Shown: positions 54,354-63,149 of the stretch, one piece after another
Layout: each line of letters starts with the position of its first letter
Numbering within the stretch: the stretch's first letter is position 1
Assembly (NCBI RefSeq): GCF_015352425.1
Contig: NZ_JADKNH010000008.1
Coordinates: forward strand, 186,001-250,000
Direction: 5' to 3'
Origin: Fusibacter ferrireducens
GTDB taxonomy: Bacteria > Bacillota > Clostridia > Peptostreptococcales > Acidaminobacteraceae
DNA length: 64,000 nt
Notes under the pieces: generated by a model
Databases searched by the model: none
What the model saw: only the letters and a program-made list of their open reading frames with translations
Told to the model about the DNA's origin: nothing
Position numbers and translations under genes: made by a program

Positions 54354-55646
54354 CTAACCGATAAGTAGTTCTTGTAACTCTCTAAGCTTATAAATAAGTG
54401 TTGACTTGTCTAAATCAACCATATCATAAGTTATTTCTTGACCTTTTTTAACTTCTTTAGTGATCGTTGCACCAGCTGCCAAACCAATTGGGAGCAATCT
54501 TTCTTTTTTAGCGGTCTCATAGGTATCTATTGAAGCATATACAGTATATTGACCAAGCCCGTCAATTTTATCTCCAGGATGCAAATCTTTTTTAGCAATT
54601 GTAATCACTTCTGCAACTAATGGACCATCCATAGGTTGAATAGTAGGTTCATTATAAAGCACGCATCTTGCTGCTGTCAATGGCGTTTCGAGACTTGTTA
54701 AGTGATATGGTCTATAGAAGGTGTAGTTTGGACCTTCTCCCATACTTAAATACTGAAGTTCATGGTGAATTTGATCATTATCTGTTGTTACAACAATAAA
54801 CACACCAGGTGCCACACCATTAACATAATCTACTATACCATACTTATTAAGTACGCCACCTTCTTCTTTTAATCTAAAGATCTTTGTCAAGTCCTCTACA
54901 CCACCTACTGCTGCGTGAGCACCACGAACATCAGGTATAAAGCCCATTGAGTTTGCCATAGCCGCCATCTCAATCATGGTTTTTGTGCCATCCTTGAATT
55001 CACAAAGCATCTTTGGTGCAACACCCTCTCTTTCAGCCTGTTCTCTACAACTGTCTGGAGTACTTTCAAGATTTACTGGATTATTTTTCCCTTTACCAAT
55101 TGCAACAACTTCAAATCCCATACCGTCTGCAAAGTCATATAATTCACGTACCGACCCCGGTTCATCACCTGCTGTTCCTGTATAAATGACACCTGCGTTA
55201 ACAGCTAATTTTTTAAGGATTGGTCCAATAACCACATCCGTTTCAACATTTAACATTACAATATGTTTTTTGTTTAAGATTGTATCCAAGGCAATACGTG
55301 CACCAACATCAGGTGACCCAGTTGCATCAACTACAACGTCAACCAATGTCGCTTGTGATACAAGCGCCGAATTACTCGTAACAATATACTTATCTTCAGC
55401 CATAAATTTATTAGCCTCTTCAAGAGTGTTCACTTGTACGACATCTTTAGCATCAATCCCAGCATTATTAAATGCTTCAATTGCCGATTGAACATTGATG
55501 TCCGCTACTATAGCTGGCATCATAGCATGCATCTTAGTCATTTGACTAACCATACCTTTACCCATCTGACCAGCACCTACAAGACCAACTCTAATCTTTT
55601 TACCTTGTGCTTCATATTCTTTTAATTTTGTGTTTAATCCTAACAT
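54354..55646 (-). CDS. NAD(P)-dependent oxidoreductase with SAF domain
   Basis: 430 residues from the ATG at 55646 (GGAGG seven bases upstream). N-terminal Rossmann fold (VGLVGAGQMGKGM, about 20-32), a homoserine-dehydrogenase-like middle (DATGSPDVGARIALDTILNKKHIV), and a C-terminal SAF domain (PIGLAAGATITKEVKKGQEI) often misnamed FlgA. In the glucitol operon it occupies the place of sorbitol-6-phosphate dehydrogenase (SrlD), a short-chain dehydrogenase that is absent here, so it may oxidise the polyol phosphate. The exact substrate is unknown. Confidence 0.75.
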   Translation of the reverse strand: MLGLNTKLKEYEAQGKKIRVGLVGAGQMGKGMVSQMTKMHAMMPAIVADINVQSAIEAFNNAGIDAKDVVQVNTLEEANKFMAEDKYIVTSNSALVSQATLVDVVVDATGSPDVGARIALDTILNKKHIVMLNVETDVVIGPILKKLAVNAGVIYTGTAGDEPGSVRELYDFADGMGFEVVAIGKGKNNPVNLESTPDSCREQAEREGVAPKMLCEFKDGTKTMIEMAAMANSMGFIPDVRGAHAAVGGVEDLTKIFRLKEEGGVLNKYGIVDYVNGVAPGVFIVVTTDNDQIHHELQYLSMGEGPNYTFYRPYHLTSLETPLTAARCVLYNEPTIQPMDGPLVAEVITIAKKDLHPGDKIDGLGQYTVYASIDTYETAKKERLLPIGLAAGATITKEVKKGQEITYDMVDLDKSTLIYKLRELQELLIG

Positions 55647-55682
55647 ATTAATGCCTCCTTGTAGAGAAAAATTTCTCACTGT

Positions 55683-55694
55683 GAATTTTATTTC
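55683..55694. promoter_or_regulatory. Copy of the GAATTTTATTTC motif inside the operon
   Basis: GAATTTTATTTC lies between the IIA gene and the oxidoreductase gene, the same 12-mer as at the operon promoter. It may be a secondary operator for the SorC-type regulator. Confidence 0.5.
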
Positions 55695-55841
55695 TTATTG
55701 TGCAAAAAAAAAATTTCTTATGTTGATAATTTAGGAGCAAGTCTTTGTGTATAAATTAAATTGAATTCATACACAAAGAAACTTTGCCCTTCCAAATCAT
55801 GCTCAATTGAATCCATAAATCTAAAATTACATAATGTCCTC

Positions 55842-56192
55842 TTACTCAATTTTGATCAAATCACCCGGTTTGACATGTGCTATTGGATTGCCTGTCAAAG
55901 CAATCTCTCCAGGTAAATCAACTTTCTCTACGCCGAACTTTAATGTGCAGTGACCTAAAGATTTTAAAGTGTGATTAGCTTCTTCACCTACGTCCTGCAC
56001 CGTATAATCAAGCGTGCCAATCGTAACCTTATCTCCAACTTTAACGGCCTCTTTTAGTTCTGCTATTGTGTGTAAAACTGAAATTTCAGCTAACTCAGCT
56101 GGAGCATTCTCATTAAATAATATATATATATTACCCTCCAACATATCACTAACTAAATCACCAAGTCCTGTTACTATAACCTCATACTTCAT
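55842..56192 (-). CDS. srlB: Glucitol/sorbitol PTS enzyme IIA
   Basis: 116 residues from the ATG at 56192 (a GTG two codons earlier is possible). Matches the PTSIIA_gutA family in length and pattern, with the phosphorylated His in SVLHTIAEL near residue 42. It passes phosphate from HPr to the IIB domain of SrlE. The site before the start is weak (AGTGAG). Gene order IIC-IIBC-IIA is that of srlAEB. Confidence 0.9.
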   Translation of the reverse strand: MKYEVIVTGLGDLVSDMLEGNIYILFNENAPAELAEISVLHTIAELKEAVKVGDKVTIGTLDYTVQDVGEEANHTLKSLGHCTLKFGVEKVDLPGEIALTGNPIAHVKPGDLIKIE

Positions 56193-56229
56193 ATACACTC
56201 ACTTTCAATCCCTTAATTGCCTACCACTA

Positions 56230-57222
56230 TTAGTATAAGCCAAAACTTGCTAAATAAGCAATAACAACTGATATCGGACCTGTTACTAATCTTGATATCA
56301 ATATTGCAGGTACACCAATTTCAACTGTTTCAGGTTCTGCTTCTGCTAATGACAATCCAACTGGAATAAAGTCACAACCTACTTGTGGGTTTATAGCAAA
56401 TAATGCTGGTAATGCATACTGCGGTGGAATATTCCCTTTTCCAATCTCTACACCTACAAGAACACCAACCACCTGAGCAATAACTGCCCCTGGACCTAAC
56501 AATGGTGAAAGAATTGGAATAGCCGCTACAACAGAGATAAGAAGTAAACCAGGAATAGTGGATGAAAATGGTGCAACCCAATCAGCAATTATATTACCAA
56601 TACCAGATTTAAGAATAATCCCTATCAACATTGAAACAAATGCCATAAAAGGCAATACGTTTCTGATGATCATGTCAATTGTTTCCTTACCTGCCGAATA
56701 GAAAACACCCACAACTTTACCAGCGCCTCTGCCAATTGATTCAAGGATATTAGGTTTCTTAGTTTGAGTTCTCTTCGAAAGAGCAACATAAGTTTCATCT
56801 TTTGGCGTTTCAGCTTTTGCCTCACTTGCTTTTGATGAAAGTACTTCACCATCACCAACCAGCTCAATGTTAAGTTCTTTTACACCTGATACATATATAT
56901 CTTCATTCATAAAAGCTGCCAAAGGACCTGACTTTCCTACAGGCGTTAAATTTATAGTAAAGATCTTCTTCTTAGGATACACACCACATCTTGCAGTGCC
57001 GCCACAATCAACTACTGCTACCATAATTTGATCATCAGGTACTGATGTTGCGAATCCATCAACTACTCTACCGCCTGTTAAATCTGCAATCTTTTGTGAA
57101 ACGGGATCAATCCCTCCCCCAGTAACGGATAGTACAACATTTCTAGTTTCAGTTGGTTTAATGACTAATGGTCCACCCCAACCGCTTGAGCCTCTAGTTA
57201 TTTTAACTGCATTATATGACAT
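56230..57222 (-). CDS. srlE: Glucitol/sorbitol PTS enzyme IIBC
   Basis: 330 residues from the ATG at 57222, which has GGGGG eight bases upstream. The IIB part (1-125) holds Cys73 in VVDCGGTARCGVYPKK, the phosphorylation site seen in E. coli SrlE. The C-terminal half (about 160-330) is the IIC2-type membrane part (VLPFMAFVSMLIGIILKSG). It phosphorylates the incoming polyol together with SrlA. Confidence 0.95.
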   Translation of the reverse strand: MSYNAVKITRGSSGWGGPLVIKPTETRNVVLSVTGGGIDPVSQKIADLTGGRVVDGFATSVPDDQIMVAVVDCGGTARCGVYPKKKIFTINLTPVGKSGPLAAFMNEDIYVSGVKELNIELVGDGEVLSSKASEAKAETPKDETYVALSKRTQTKKPNILESIGRGAGKVVGVFYSAGKETIDMIIRNVLPFMAFVSMLIGIILKSGIGNIIADWVAPFSSTIPGLLLISVVAAIPILSPLLGPGAVIAQVVGVLVGVEIGKGNIPPQYALPALFAINPQVGCDFIPVGLSLAEAEPETVEIGVPAILISRLVTGPISVVIAYLASFGLY

Positions 57223-57235
57223 AATCAATTCCCCC

Positions 57236-57760
57236 TTAAGCTTCAGATCGCTTCTTAATCATTGTCTTAGTAATAGCTTCAGTTACAATACCTCTCATTA
57301 GAATAACAACAATACCTACAAGTAAATATCTCATTGCTAAATCACCTAACGGAAGCCCCAATGTAGTGATCCCATTAGCTATTCCTAAATATACAAATAA
57401 CTCGCCCGCATTAGCATGAGGGAAAATACCTGTGATTGGATGAACAAACGAAACAGCCGCATCATAAAATGCTGGTTTCAATTCTTCTTTTACAAAGCGC
57501 CCAAACGAGTAGCACATCGGATTTGTCAAGAAAAATACAGATAAAATTGGAAAAATTGTGTACCTTGTTAGCCTATACTTTGTTGTTGCCTTAGCTAGGT
57601 TCTCTACTTTTTCTTCTCCTACTAATTTGATAATCGCATTAACAAATGTAATCAAAACGACTAGTGTTGGTATAATGCCTGTTACCAAACCCATGAACAC
57701 TGATCCACCTTCATTAAACAAACCAATGAAGCCTTCAGCTAAACCAGATAAAAAACTCAT
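57236..57760 (-). CDS. srlA: Glucitol/sorbitol PTS enzyme IIC
   Basis: 174 residues from the ATG at 57760 (GGGAGG, eight bases upstream). Four or five hydrophobic segments; the family motif LSVFFLTNPMCYSFGRF and HANAGELFVYLGIANG match IIC of the glucitol family. It forms the membrane channel with SrlE. Its stop is 13 bases before srlE. Confidence 0.93.
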   Translation of the reverse strand: MSFLSGLAEGFIGLFNEGGSVFMGLVTGIIPTLVVLITFVNAIIKLVGEEKVENLAKATTKYRLTRYTIFPILSVFFLTNPMCYSFGRFVKEELKPAFYDAAVSFVHPITGIFPHANAGELFVYLGIANGITTLGLPLGDLAMRYLLVGIVVILMRGIVTEAITKTMIKKRSEA

Positions 57761-57818
57761 ACTTTTTCCTCCCAAAACTTATTTTTTTTATTAATAAATA
57801 AACAGTTCAGGCATCCCC

Positions 57819-58184
57819 CTACTCATTTCCTCCTTCCAATGCCTGCAATATAGCTTTCTTTTGCTGTTTATTTTTTAATCCTTCAAGTAACGTTTCTTGG
57901 TTATCTACTGACCTACCCACTATGCTATTCAGTTTTCTAAATTTATTAAATACTGTAATCCCCCTCATTTCTTCTGCATCAATCACTACGCGTTCATCAT
58001 CTACTACCACAAGAACAATACTGCCTTCTTTCAATTTGCCTTTTGCCTGACCTACGAGTACTTTCCCTTTATGTCGTAATGCTCTGACCCTTTTTTTGAA
58101 ATTCATTAGCTGAAAATAAGTCAATACAAATTGAAGAATCCACAGAGAAAATACAATTATCACCACTTTTGTAACATCACTCAT
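57819..58184 (-). CDS. gutM: GutM-type glucitol operon activator
   Basis: 121 residues. One N-terminal hydrophobic segment (6-25) and a soluble part with the GutM pattern (GQAKGKLKEGSIVLVVVDD, AEEMRGITVFNKF). In E. coli GutM activates the srl operon; in Firmicutes it is usually the first gene of the operon, as here. GGGGAG lies before the ATG. The membrane anchor suggests it acts at the transporter rather than on DNA. Confidence 0.88.
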   Translation of the reverse strand: MSDVTKVVIIVFSLWILQFVLTYFQLMNFKKRVRALRHKGKVLVGQAKGKLKEGSIVLVVVDDERVVIDAEEMRGITVFNKFRKLNSIVGRSVDNQETLLEGLKNKQQKKAILQALEGGNE

Positions 58185-58316
58185 CTACGCCATCTCCCCA
58201 TCTCACACCTCATCGCCAACAATGCCAAGCTTTATGTATAGCAGCTCTTGGAATTATTGGTATCTAACATTATTGCCTCAAGTAATGCCATTCTATTTTA
58301 ACCTTTATTCAATTCA

Positions 58317-58425
58317 GAATTTTATTTCCGTGTATGAATTTTATTTCTTTATCTTATTGTATTAATTTTAGTACTTGTTGTCAACGATTGTTAAATTCTT
58401 AATTTATGATATTGAATTTTATTTT
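58317..58425 (-). promoter_or_regulatory. Promoter and candidate operators of the glucitol PTS operon
   Basis: TTGACA (58384-58379), 17-bp spacer and TACAAT (58361-58356) on the minus strand. GAATTTTATTTC occurs at 58317-58328 and 58336-58347, just downstream of the -10, and once more with one change at 58414-58425, upstream of the -35. The layout suits repression or looping by the SorC-type regulator. The rest of the 315-base gap shows nothing else. Confidence 0.8.
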
Positions 58426-58499
58426 TTTCAGTCCATCCTTAATATTTGTCAAATTGCTTTTATCATGTGAATGTTTTTATATGCCTAAATGAGTTTGGA

Positions 58500-59366
58500 T
58501 TACTGCCTTAACTTCTTAATCGCCTCAATTGCATTATAGGAACTTCTTACAAATGGTCCACTTGCAACATAAGGTATGCCCATCTTCTTACCAATGGTTT
58601 CATAGCGTTTAAATTGATCAGGGTGTACAAATGTCTTAACAGGTAGTTGTTGCTGTGAAGGTTGCAAATACTGTCCAATAGTTAAAATATCACAGTCTAT
58701 CTCAACGATATCTTTCATGAGTTGAATAACCTCATCTTCTGTTTCTCCTAAGCCGACCATAATACCCGTTTTAGTCAAAATATCAGGTCTAAGCTGCTTT
58801 ACTCTTTTTAAAAGTTCAAGGGAACGACTATAATTCGCCATTGGACGCACTGTTTCATATAATCTAGGTACTGTCTCCAAATTATGATTAAGAATTTCAG
58901 GAGAAGTCTCTAAGATTGTTATTAGATCTTGTTCAGAGCCTTGTAGATCTGGAATAAGAACCTCAACTGTGATGCCCTCATTGATATGGTGTAACGCTTC
59001 AATTGTCCTTGCATAATGCTTTGCGCCATTATCCGCTAAGTCATCTCTGGTTACAGAAGTTACAACAACATGCTTCAATTCCATTTTCTGAGCTGCTTCG
59101 GCAACCATTTGTGGTTCTTGTTCATCTAAATAAGTCGGCAACCCTTTCTGAACAGCACAGAATCTACAATTTCTTGTACAGAGATCCCCTAAAATCATAA
59201 ACGTAGCTGTCCCTTTTGAAAAACACTCCCCTAAATTAGGACAATTCGCTTCTTGACAAACAGTATGCAAGTTCAGCTTTTCCATCAAATCTTGAATTTT
59301 ATGATACTCATCTTTAGTCGCCGCTTTAGCTTTCAACCACTCTGGTTTTTGAGTTTTGATCAGCAA
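58500..59366 (-). CDS. lipA: Lipoyl synthase
   Basis: 288 residues from a TTG start at 59366 that has GAGGAGGTG eight bases upstream. Radical SAM enzyme that inserts two sulfurs into octanoyl groups. Both iron-sulfur motifs are present: auxiliary cluster CQEANCPNLGEC and radical SAM CTRNCRFC. It overlaps the end of lipB by 41 bases, so the two are translated together. Linked to lipoate-dependent E2 and E3 genes upstream. Confidence 0.95.
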   Translation of the reverse strand: MLIKTQKPEWLKAKAATKDEYHKIQDLMEKLNLHTVCQEANCPNLGECFSKGTATFMILGDLCTRNCRFCAVQKGLPTYLDEQEPQMVAEAAQKMELKHVVVTSVTRDDLADNGAKHYARTIEALHHINEGITVEVLIPDLQGSEQDLITILETSPEILNHNLETVPRLYETVRPMANYSRSLELLKRVKQLRPDILTKTGIMVGLGETEDEVIQLMKDIVEIDCDILTIGQYLQPSQQQLPVKTFVHPDQFKRYETIGKKMGIPYVASGPFVRSSYNAIEAIKKLRQ

Positions 59367-60036
59367 TTTTCTTCACCTCCTCAGGGGTTACAAGTTGAAT
59401 AGAACAGTCAAAAACCGTCTCAAAAGCGCCTATTAGATTCATAGTCAAATCATGTCCTGAAACGCGTTTGCCCTTTTCTTGAATTGAAGTCACCCCAAAT
59501 TCTTTAATGCCGCAGGGACAAATATTTCTAAAATGATCCATGTTTGGATGATTATTCAATCCAATACCATGCATTGTTATCCATTTTTTCACCGCAACAC
59601 CTACTGCACAAATTTTCTCATCATCTATCCATACGCCTCTATAGCCTTTTTTTCTACCACAATTCAAATCGTATTGATCGAGGGTCTTGATGACCCACTC
59701 TTCCAAGCTATTGACATACCAACGCACATCCTTGGAAAAATGGGTAAGGTTCAAGATCGGATATACGACCTGCTGTCCAGGACCATGATAAGTCACGCTA
59801 CCGCCTCTATTACTGTCATACAAACAAAATCCTTTTTGCGTTAACTGTGCTCTATCCAATAGTATATCCTCATCTAAGGTAGACACCCCAAAAGTGTAAG
59901 TCGGTGGATGCTCTACAAATAATAAGAATCCAGCCCTCTCGGGATTTTCATCCATTGCTTTCATCAAATTATGTTGAAGATTATACGCTTCCTCATATGC
60001 CATACGATTGAGATTCGTACAAAGAATTTTCTGCAT
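59326..60036 (-). CDS. lipB: Octanoyltransferase LipB
   Basis: 236 residues from the ATG at 60036 (AGAGGTGA upstream; the ATG at 60039 is equally possible). Conserved RGGSVTYHGPGQQVVYPIL and the GVWIDDEKICAVGVAVKKW segment with the catalytic Lys match LipB. It moves octanoate from ACP to lipoyl domains. It lies 26 bases after the lpd stop and overlaps lipA. Confidence 0.95.
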   Translation of the reverse strand: MQKILCTNLNRMAYEEAYNLQHNLMKAMDENPERAGFLLFVEHPPTYTFGVSTLDEDILLDRAQLTQKGFCLYDSNRGGSVTYHGPGQQVVYPILNLTHFSKDVRWYVNSLEEWVIKTLDQYDLNCGRKKGYRGVWIDDEKICAVGVAVKKWITMHGIGLNNHPNMDHFRNICPCGIKEFGVTSIQEKGKRVSGHDLTMNLIGAFETVFDCSIQLVTPEEVKKIADQNSKTRVVES

Positions 60037-60062
60037 CATATCACCTCTTAAAATATAGACCA

Positions 60063-61763
60063 TTATTTTTTAATCATATGCAGACAATTGCCCAAGGCAT
60101 CATTTAAAGCTTCCATTAATGCCTCCGAGTACGTAGGATGTGCATGAATAAGCGTTGCAGCCTCATTCACTGTTATTTCTGTAGCCATGAGCATCGCAGC
60201 TTCATTGATCAACTCAGCAGCATTTGGTCCAATAATATGCACCCCTAAGATCTCACCATATTTTTTAGAGACAATCACTTTAACAAATCCAACACCTTCA
60301 CCAGAAGACAGAGCTCTTCCGTTAACACCAAAATCAAAGCTACCAATAGAAATTGCTTCTTTTTTAGCGGCTTCTTCTTGAGTTAATCCAACCGATCCCA
60401 CTTCAGGAGAAGTATAAATACAACTCGGTACGAATTTTAAATTCACTGTATGATTCTCACCAAATGCATTTGCGCCTGCTACCTCGCCCATTTTGTAAGC
60501 TGCATGCGCTAATGTATTTAAGCCGTTTATATCTCCAGCAGCATAAACACCTGGAATACTCGTTTCCATTTTGTCGTTAACTTTTACCTTATTTTTTTCC
60601 ATAACAGGTTTTAAATCACCTAAGCACGATAGATCTGGTACACGACCGATAGATAAAAGGACTTTATCTACGACGATCTTCGAACCATCATTTATATGAA
60701 TGGTTAAGGCTTCAGAAGAAGGTTCAATAGATTCTACTGCTAATGCGGTCATAATTTTAATGCCTTTTTTCTTTAACTGATTAGTCAATTCTGCAGAAAT
60801 ATCCTTATCCATCATCGGTACAATTCTATCCATTGTTTCAATAATAGTGACTTCACTTCCAAAGGCATTAAATATTGAAGCCATTTCAACACCAATAACG
60901 CCACCACCAATAATGGCAAGTCTGCTAGGCACTTCTTGAATATCTAAGATTTGTGTACTATCAAGCACACCTTCTGAATCAATGCCTGGAATATTGATTC
61001 TAGAAACTTTTGAACCACCCGCTAATATAATCTTCTTACCAGTAACTATTTTAGCATTATCCACGATAACACTGGTACTGCTTTTTAATACACCTGTTCC
61101 GTTTATAGTATCAACACCATAACTTTTATGGATCATACTAATACCGCCTGTAAGCATTTTGACAACTTTGTTCTTTTCTTTGATTACGGTTGGCATATCC
61201 ACTTTAACATCTGGATTACTGATCAAGATGCCTCTCTGCTTTGCATGAGAAATATGTTCAATGAGTTCAGCTGATTTTAACAATGTTTTAGTCGGTATAC
61301 AGCCTCTATTCAAGCAAGTTCCACCGACTATATCTCTCTCAATCAGCGCAACTTTACCACCAAGCTGGGCCACTTTTGTCGCTGCAATATAACCAGCAGG
61401 ACCACCGCCAACAATAATGACATCATACTCAGAGTCGCTTTTAGAATCAGCAAGAGGTTTTGAGGCAGACTTATCTTCCTTATTCGCTTTTTCTGTTTTT
61501 GAAACTGCATCTTGAATGACTTCACCTAGTTCACCGATATAGCCTATAACTGTAAATACAGGAAGTTCATCGCCTTCATCAGCAGTGATCTTAAGAAGTA
61601 CACCCTCAACTTCTGATTCTACTTCCATGTTGACCTTATCTGTTGAAATTTCAAGGATTGGTTCTCCCTTTTCTATTGAATCCCCTTCCTTTTTCAACCA
61701 CTTAACAACAGTACCCATTTCCATTGACATGCCAGCTTTAGGCATAATAATTTCTGTAGCCAC
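60063..61763 (-). CDS. acoL: Dihydrolipoamide dehydrogenase with N-terminal lipoyl domain (E3)
   Basis: 566 residues. Residues 1-78 are a lipoyl domain (Lys43 in STDKVNM), followed by a linker and a full flavin disulfide reductase: FAD motif GGGPAGY, redox pair GGTCLNRGCIPTK, NAD motif GGGVIGVE and active His near HAHPTYSE. E3 with its own lipoyl domain is common in acetoin and some pyruvate dehydrogenase complexes of Clostridia. It reoxidises the lipoyl groups carried by the E2 protein encoded just upstream. Confidence 0.93.
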   Translation of the reverse strand: MATEIIMPKAGMSMEMGTVVKWLKKEGDSIEKGEPILEISTDKVNMEVESEVEGVLLKITADEGDELPVFTVIGYIGELGEVIQDAVSKTEKANKEDKSASKPLADSKSDSEYDVIIVGGGPAGYIAATKVAQLGGKVALIERDIVGGTCLNRGCIPTKTLLKSAELIEHISHAKQRGILISNPDVKVDMPTVIKEKNKVVKMLTGGISMIHKSYGVDTINGTGVLKSSTSVIVDNAKIVTGKKIILAGGSKVSRINIPGIDSEGVLDSTQILDIQEVPSRLAIIGGGVIGVEMASIFNAFGSEVTIIETMDRIVPMMDKDISAELTNQLKKKGIKIMTALAVESIEPSSEALTIHINDGSKIVVDKVLLSIGRVPDLSCLGDLKPVMEKNKVKVNDKMETSIPGVYAAGDINGLNTLAHAAYKMGEVAGANAFGENHTVNLKFVPSCIYTSPEVGSVGLTQEEAAKKEAISIGSFDFGVNGRALSSGEGVGFVKVIVSKKYGEILGVHIIGPNAAELINEAAMLMATEITVNEAATLIHAHPTYSEALMEALNDALGNCLHMIKK

Positions 61764-61789
61764 GTTAAACTCCTTTCTTCGCCCCTGTA

Positions 61790-63139
61790 CTAAATAAGAG
61801 TTGTAATTGGATTTTCCATCAACTTTTTAAGGTAAGCCAAAAATTCTGCTGCTGGCGCTCCATCAACAATACGGTGGTCAAATGTCAATGACAATGTCAT
61901 CATTGGCTGTATTACCATCTCACCTTCAACAGCAACAACTCTATCAATAATTGCGTTGACACCCAGAATAGCTGCATTTGGTAAATTGATAATTGGACTG
62001 AAGCTACTAATGCCATAGCCACCTAAATTACTAATGGTGAATGTAGAGCCTTCCATTTCATTTGGACTCAATTTATTTTCTTTTGTACGGGTAATAAGGT
62101 CTTTAAAGGCGACAACGACTTCACTTAAACTCATTTTGTCTACACCCTTGACAACAGGCACCTTTAACGTATTATTTACATCAACTGCCATTGCCATGTT
62201 CACATAATGATGCAACACAATGCCTTCATCTGTCAATGAAGCGTTCATGATCGGGTATTTTATTAGAGCTTTACTAACAATAAATGTAATAATATCTGTA
62301 AATGTAATCTTCATGCCTGTACTCTCTTGAATTGAATCTCGAATCTGTTCACGAAAAGCCTTTACATTTGTCATATTAACGTCCATATTCAATACAACAG
62401 CTGGTACTGAAAAATAGCTTTCGCTCATGCGGTCGGCAATGACTTTTCGAACACCTTTCATAGGAATGAGCGTTGTTTCACCAACAGATTCAGATTCTTT
62501 AAAAGTAGGTGTGCTCTGCTCATTAATTCCTGGTAAATCCCTTTTTGTTATTTTTCCGTCAAATCCACTACCTGTAATATTCGAAGTATCAATACCATCT
62601 ACTTCTGAAATACGTTTGGCCAATGGTGTTATCTTACTTTCCTTGTCCAAATGTGCCACATAATCCAATACATCTTGAAGTTGGATACGCCCTTTAGGGC
62701 CATTGCCATCTATATCGATCAAATCAATATTATTCTTTTTTGCTTCTTTTCTTGAAGCTGGTGTTGCTCTGACTTTACCTGGCGGCTTTTGATAATCTTT
62801 AGCTTCTGTTGCCTTCTGATCCACTTCAATCTCCGGTTTTACATCAGCTGGAGGCGTATTTTTTTCCTGGAGTTTATCGGATTGGTCAGGAATAACTTCA
62901 CCTGCATCTCCTATATAAGCAAGTACAGTAAAAACAGGTAACTCTTCCTCTTTTTCAGCTAATATTTTCAAAAGAACACCACTCACTTCTGCTTCTACTT
63001 CCATATTGACTTTATCTGTTAGAATCTCAAGGATAGGCTCTCCTTTTTCAACAAGATCGCCTTCTTTTTTTAACCATTTTACAACGGTTCCTACTTCCAT
63101 AGACATACCGGCTTTGGGCATAATAACTTCAGTTGCCAT
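61790..63139 (-). CDS. acoC: Dihydrolipoamide acyltransferase (E2)
   Basis: 449 residues. Lipoyl domain (1-78, Lys43 in LTDKVNM), two short peripheral-subunit-binding regions (about 125-160 ATPASRKEAKKN; 172-198 TPLAKRISEVDG) and a catalytic domain (about 220-449) with DHRIVDGAPAAEF. It forms the core of a 2-oxoacid or acetoin dehydrogenase complex. The first 45 residues are almost identical to those of the E3 protein, a sign of domain duplication or exchange. AGGAGG precedes the ATG. Confidence 0.93.
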   Translation of the reverse strand: MATEVIMPKAGMSMEVGTVVKWLKKEGDLVEKGEPILEILTDKVNMEVEAEVSGVLLKILAEKEEELPVFTVLAYIGDAGEVIPDQSDKLQEKNTPPADVKPEIEVDQKATEAKDYQKPPGKVRATPASRKEAKKNNIDLIDIDGNGPKGRIQLQDVLDYVAHLDKESKITPLAKRISEVDGIDTSNITGSGFDGKITKRDLPGINEQSTPTFKESESVGETTLIPMKGVRKVIADRMSESYFSVPAVVLNMDVNMTNVKAFREQIRDSIQESTGMKITFTDIITFIVSKALIKYPIMNASLTDEGIVLHHYVNMAMAVDVNNTLKVPVVKGVDKMSLSEVVVAFKDLITRTKENKLSPNEMEGSTFTISNLGGYGISSFSPIINLPNAAILGVNAIIDRVVAVEGEMVIQPMMTLSLTFDHRIVDGAPAAEFLAYLKKLMENPITTLI

Positions 63140-63149
63140 AAGACTCCTC

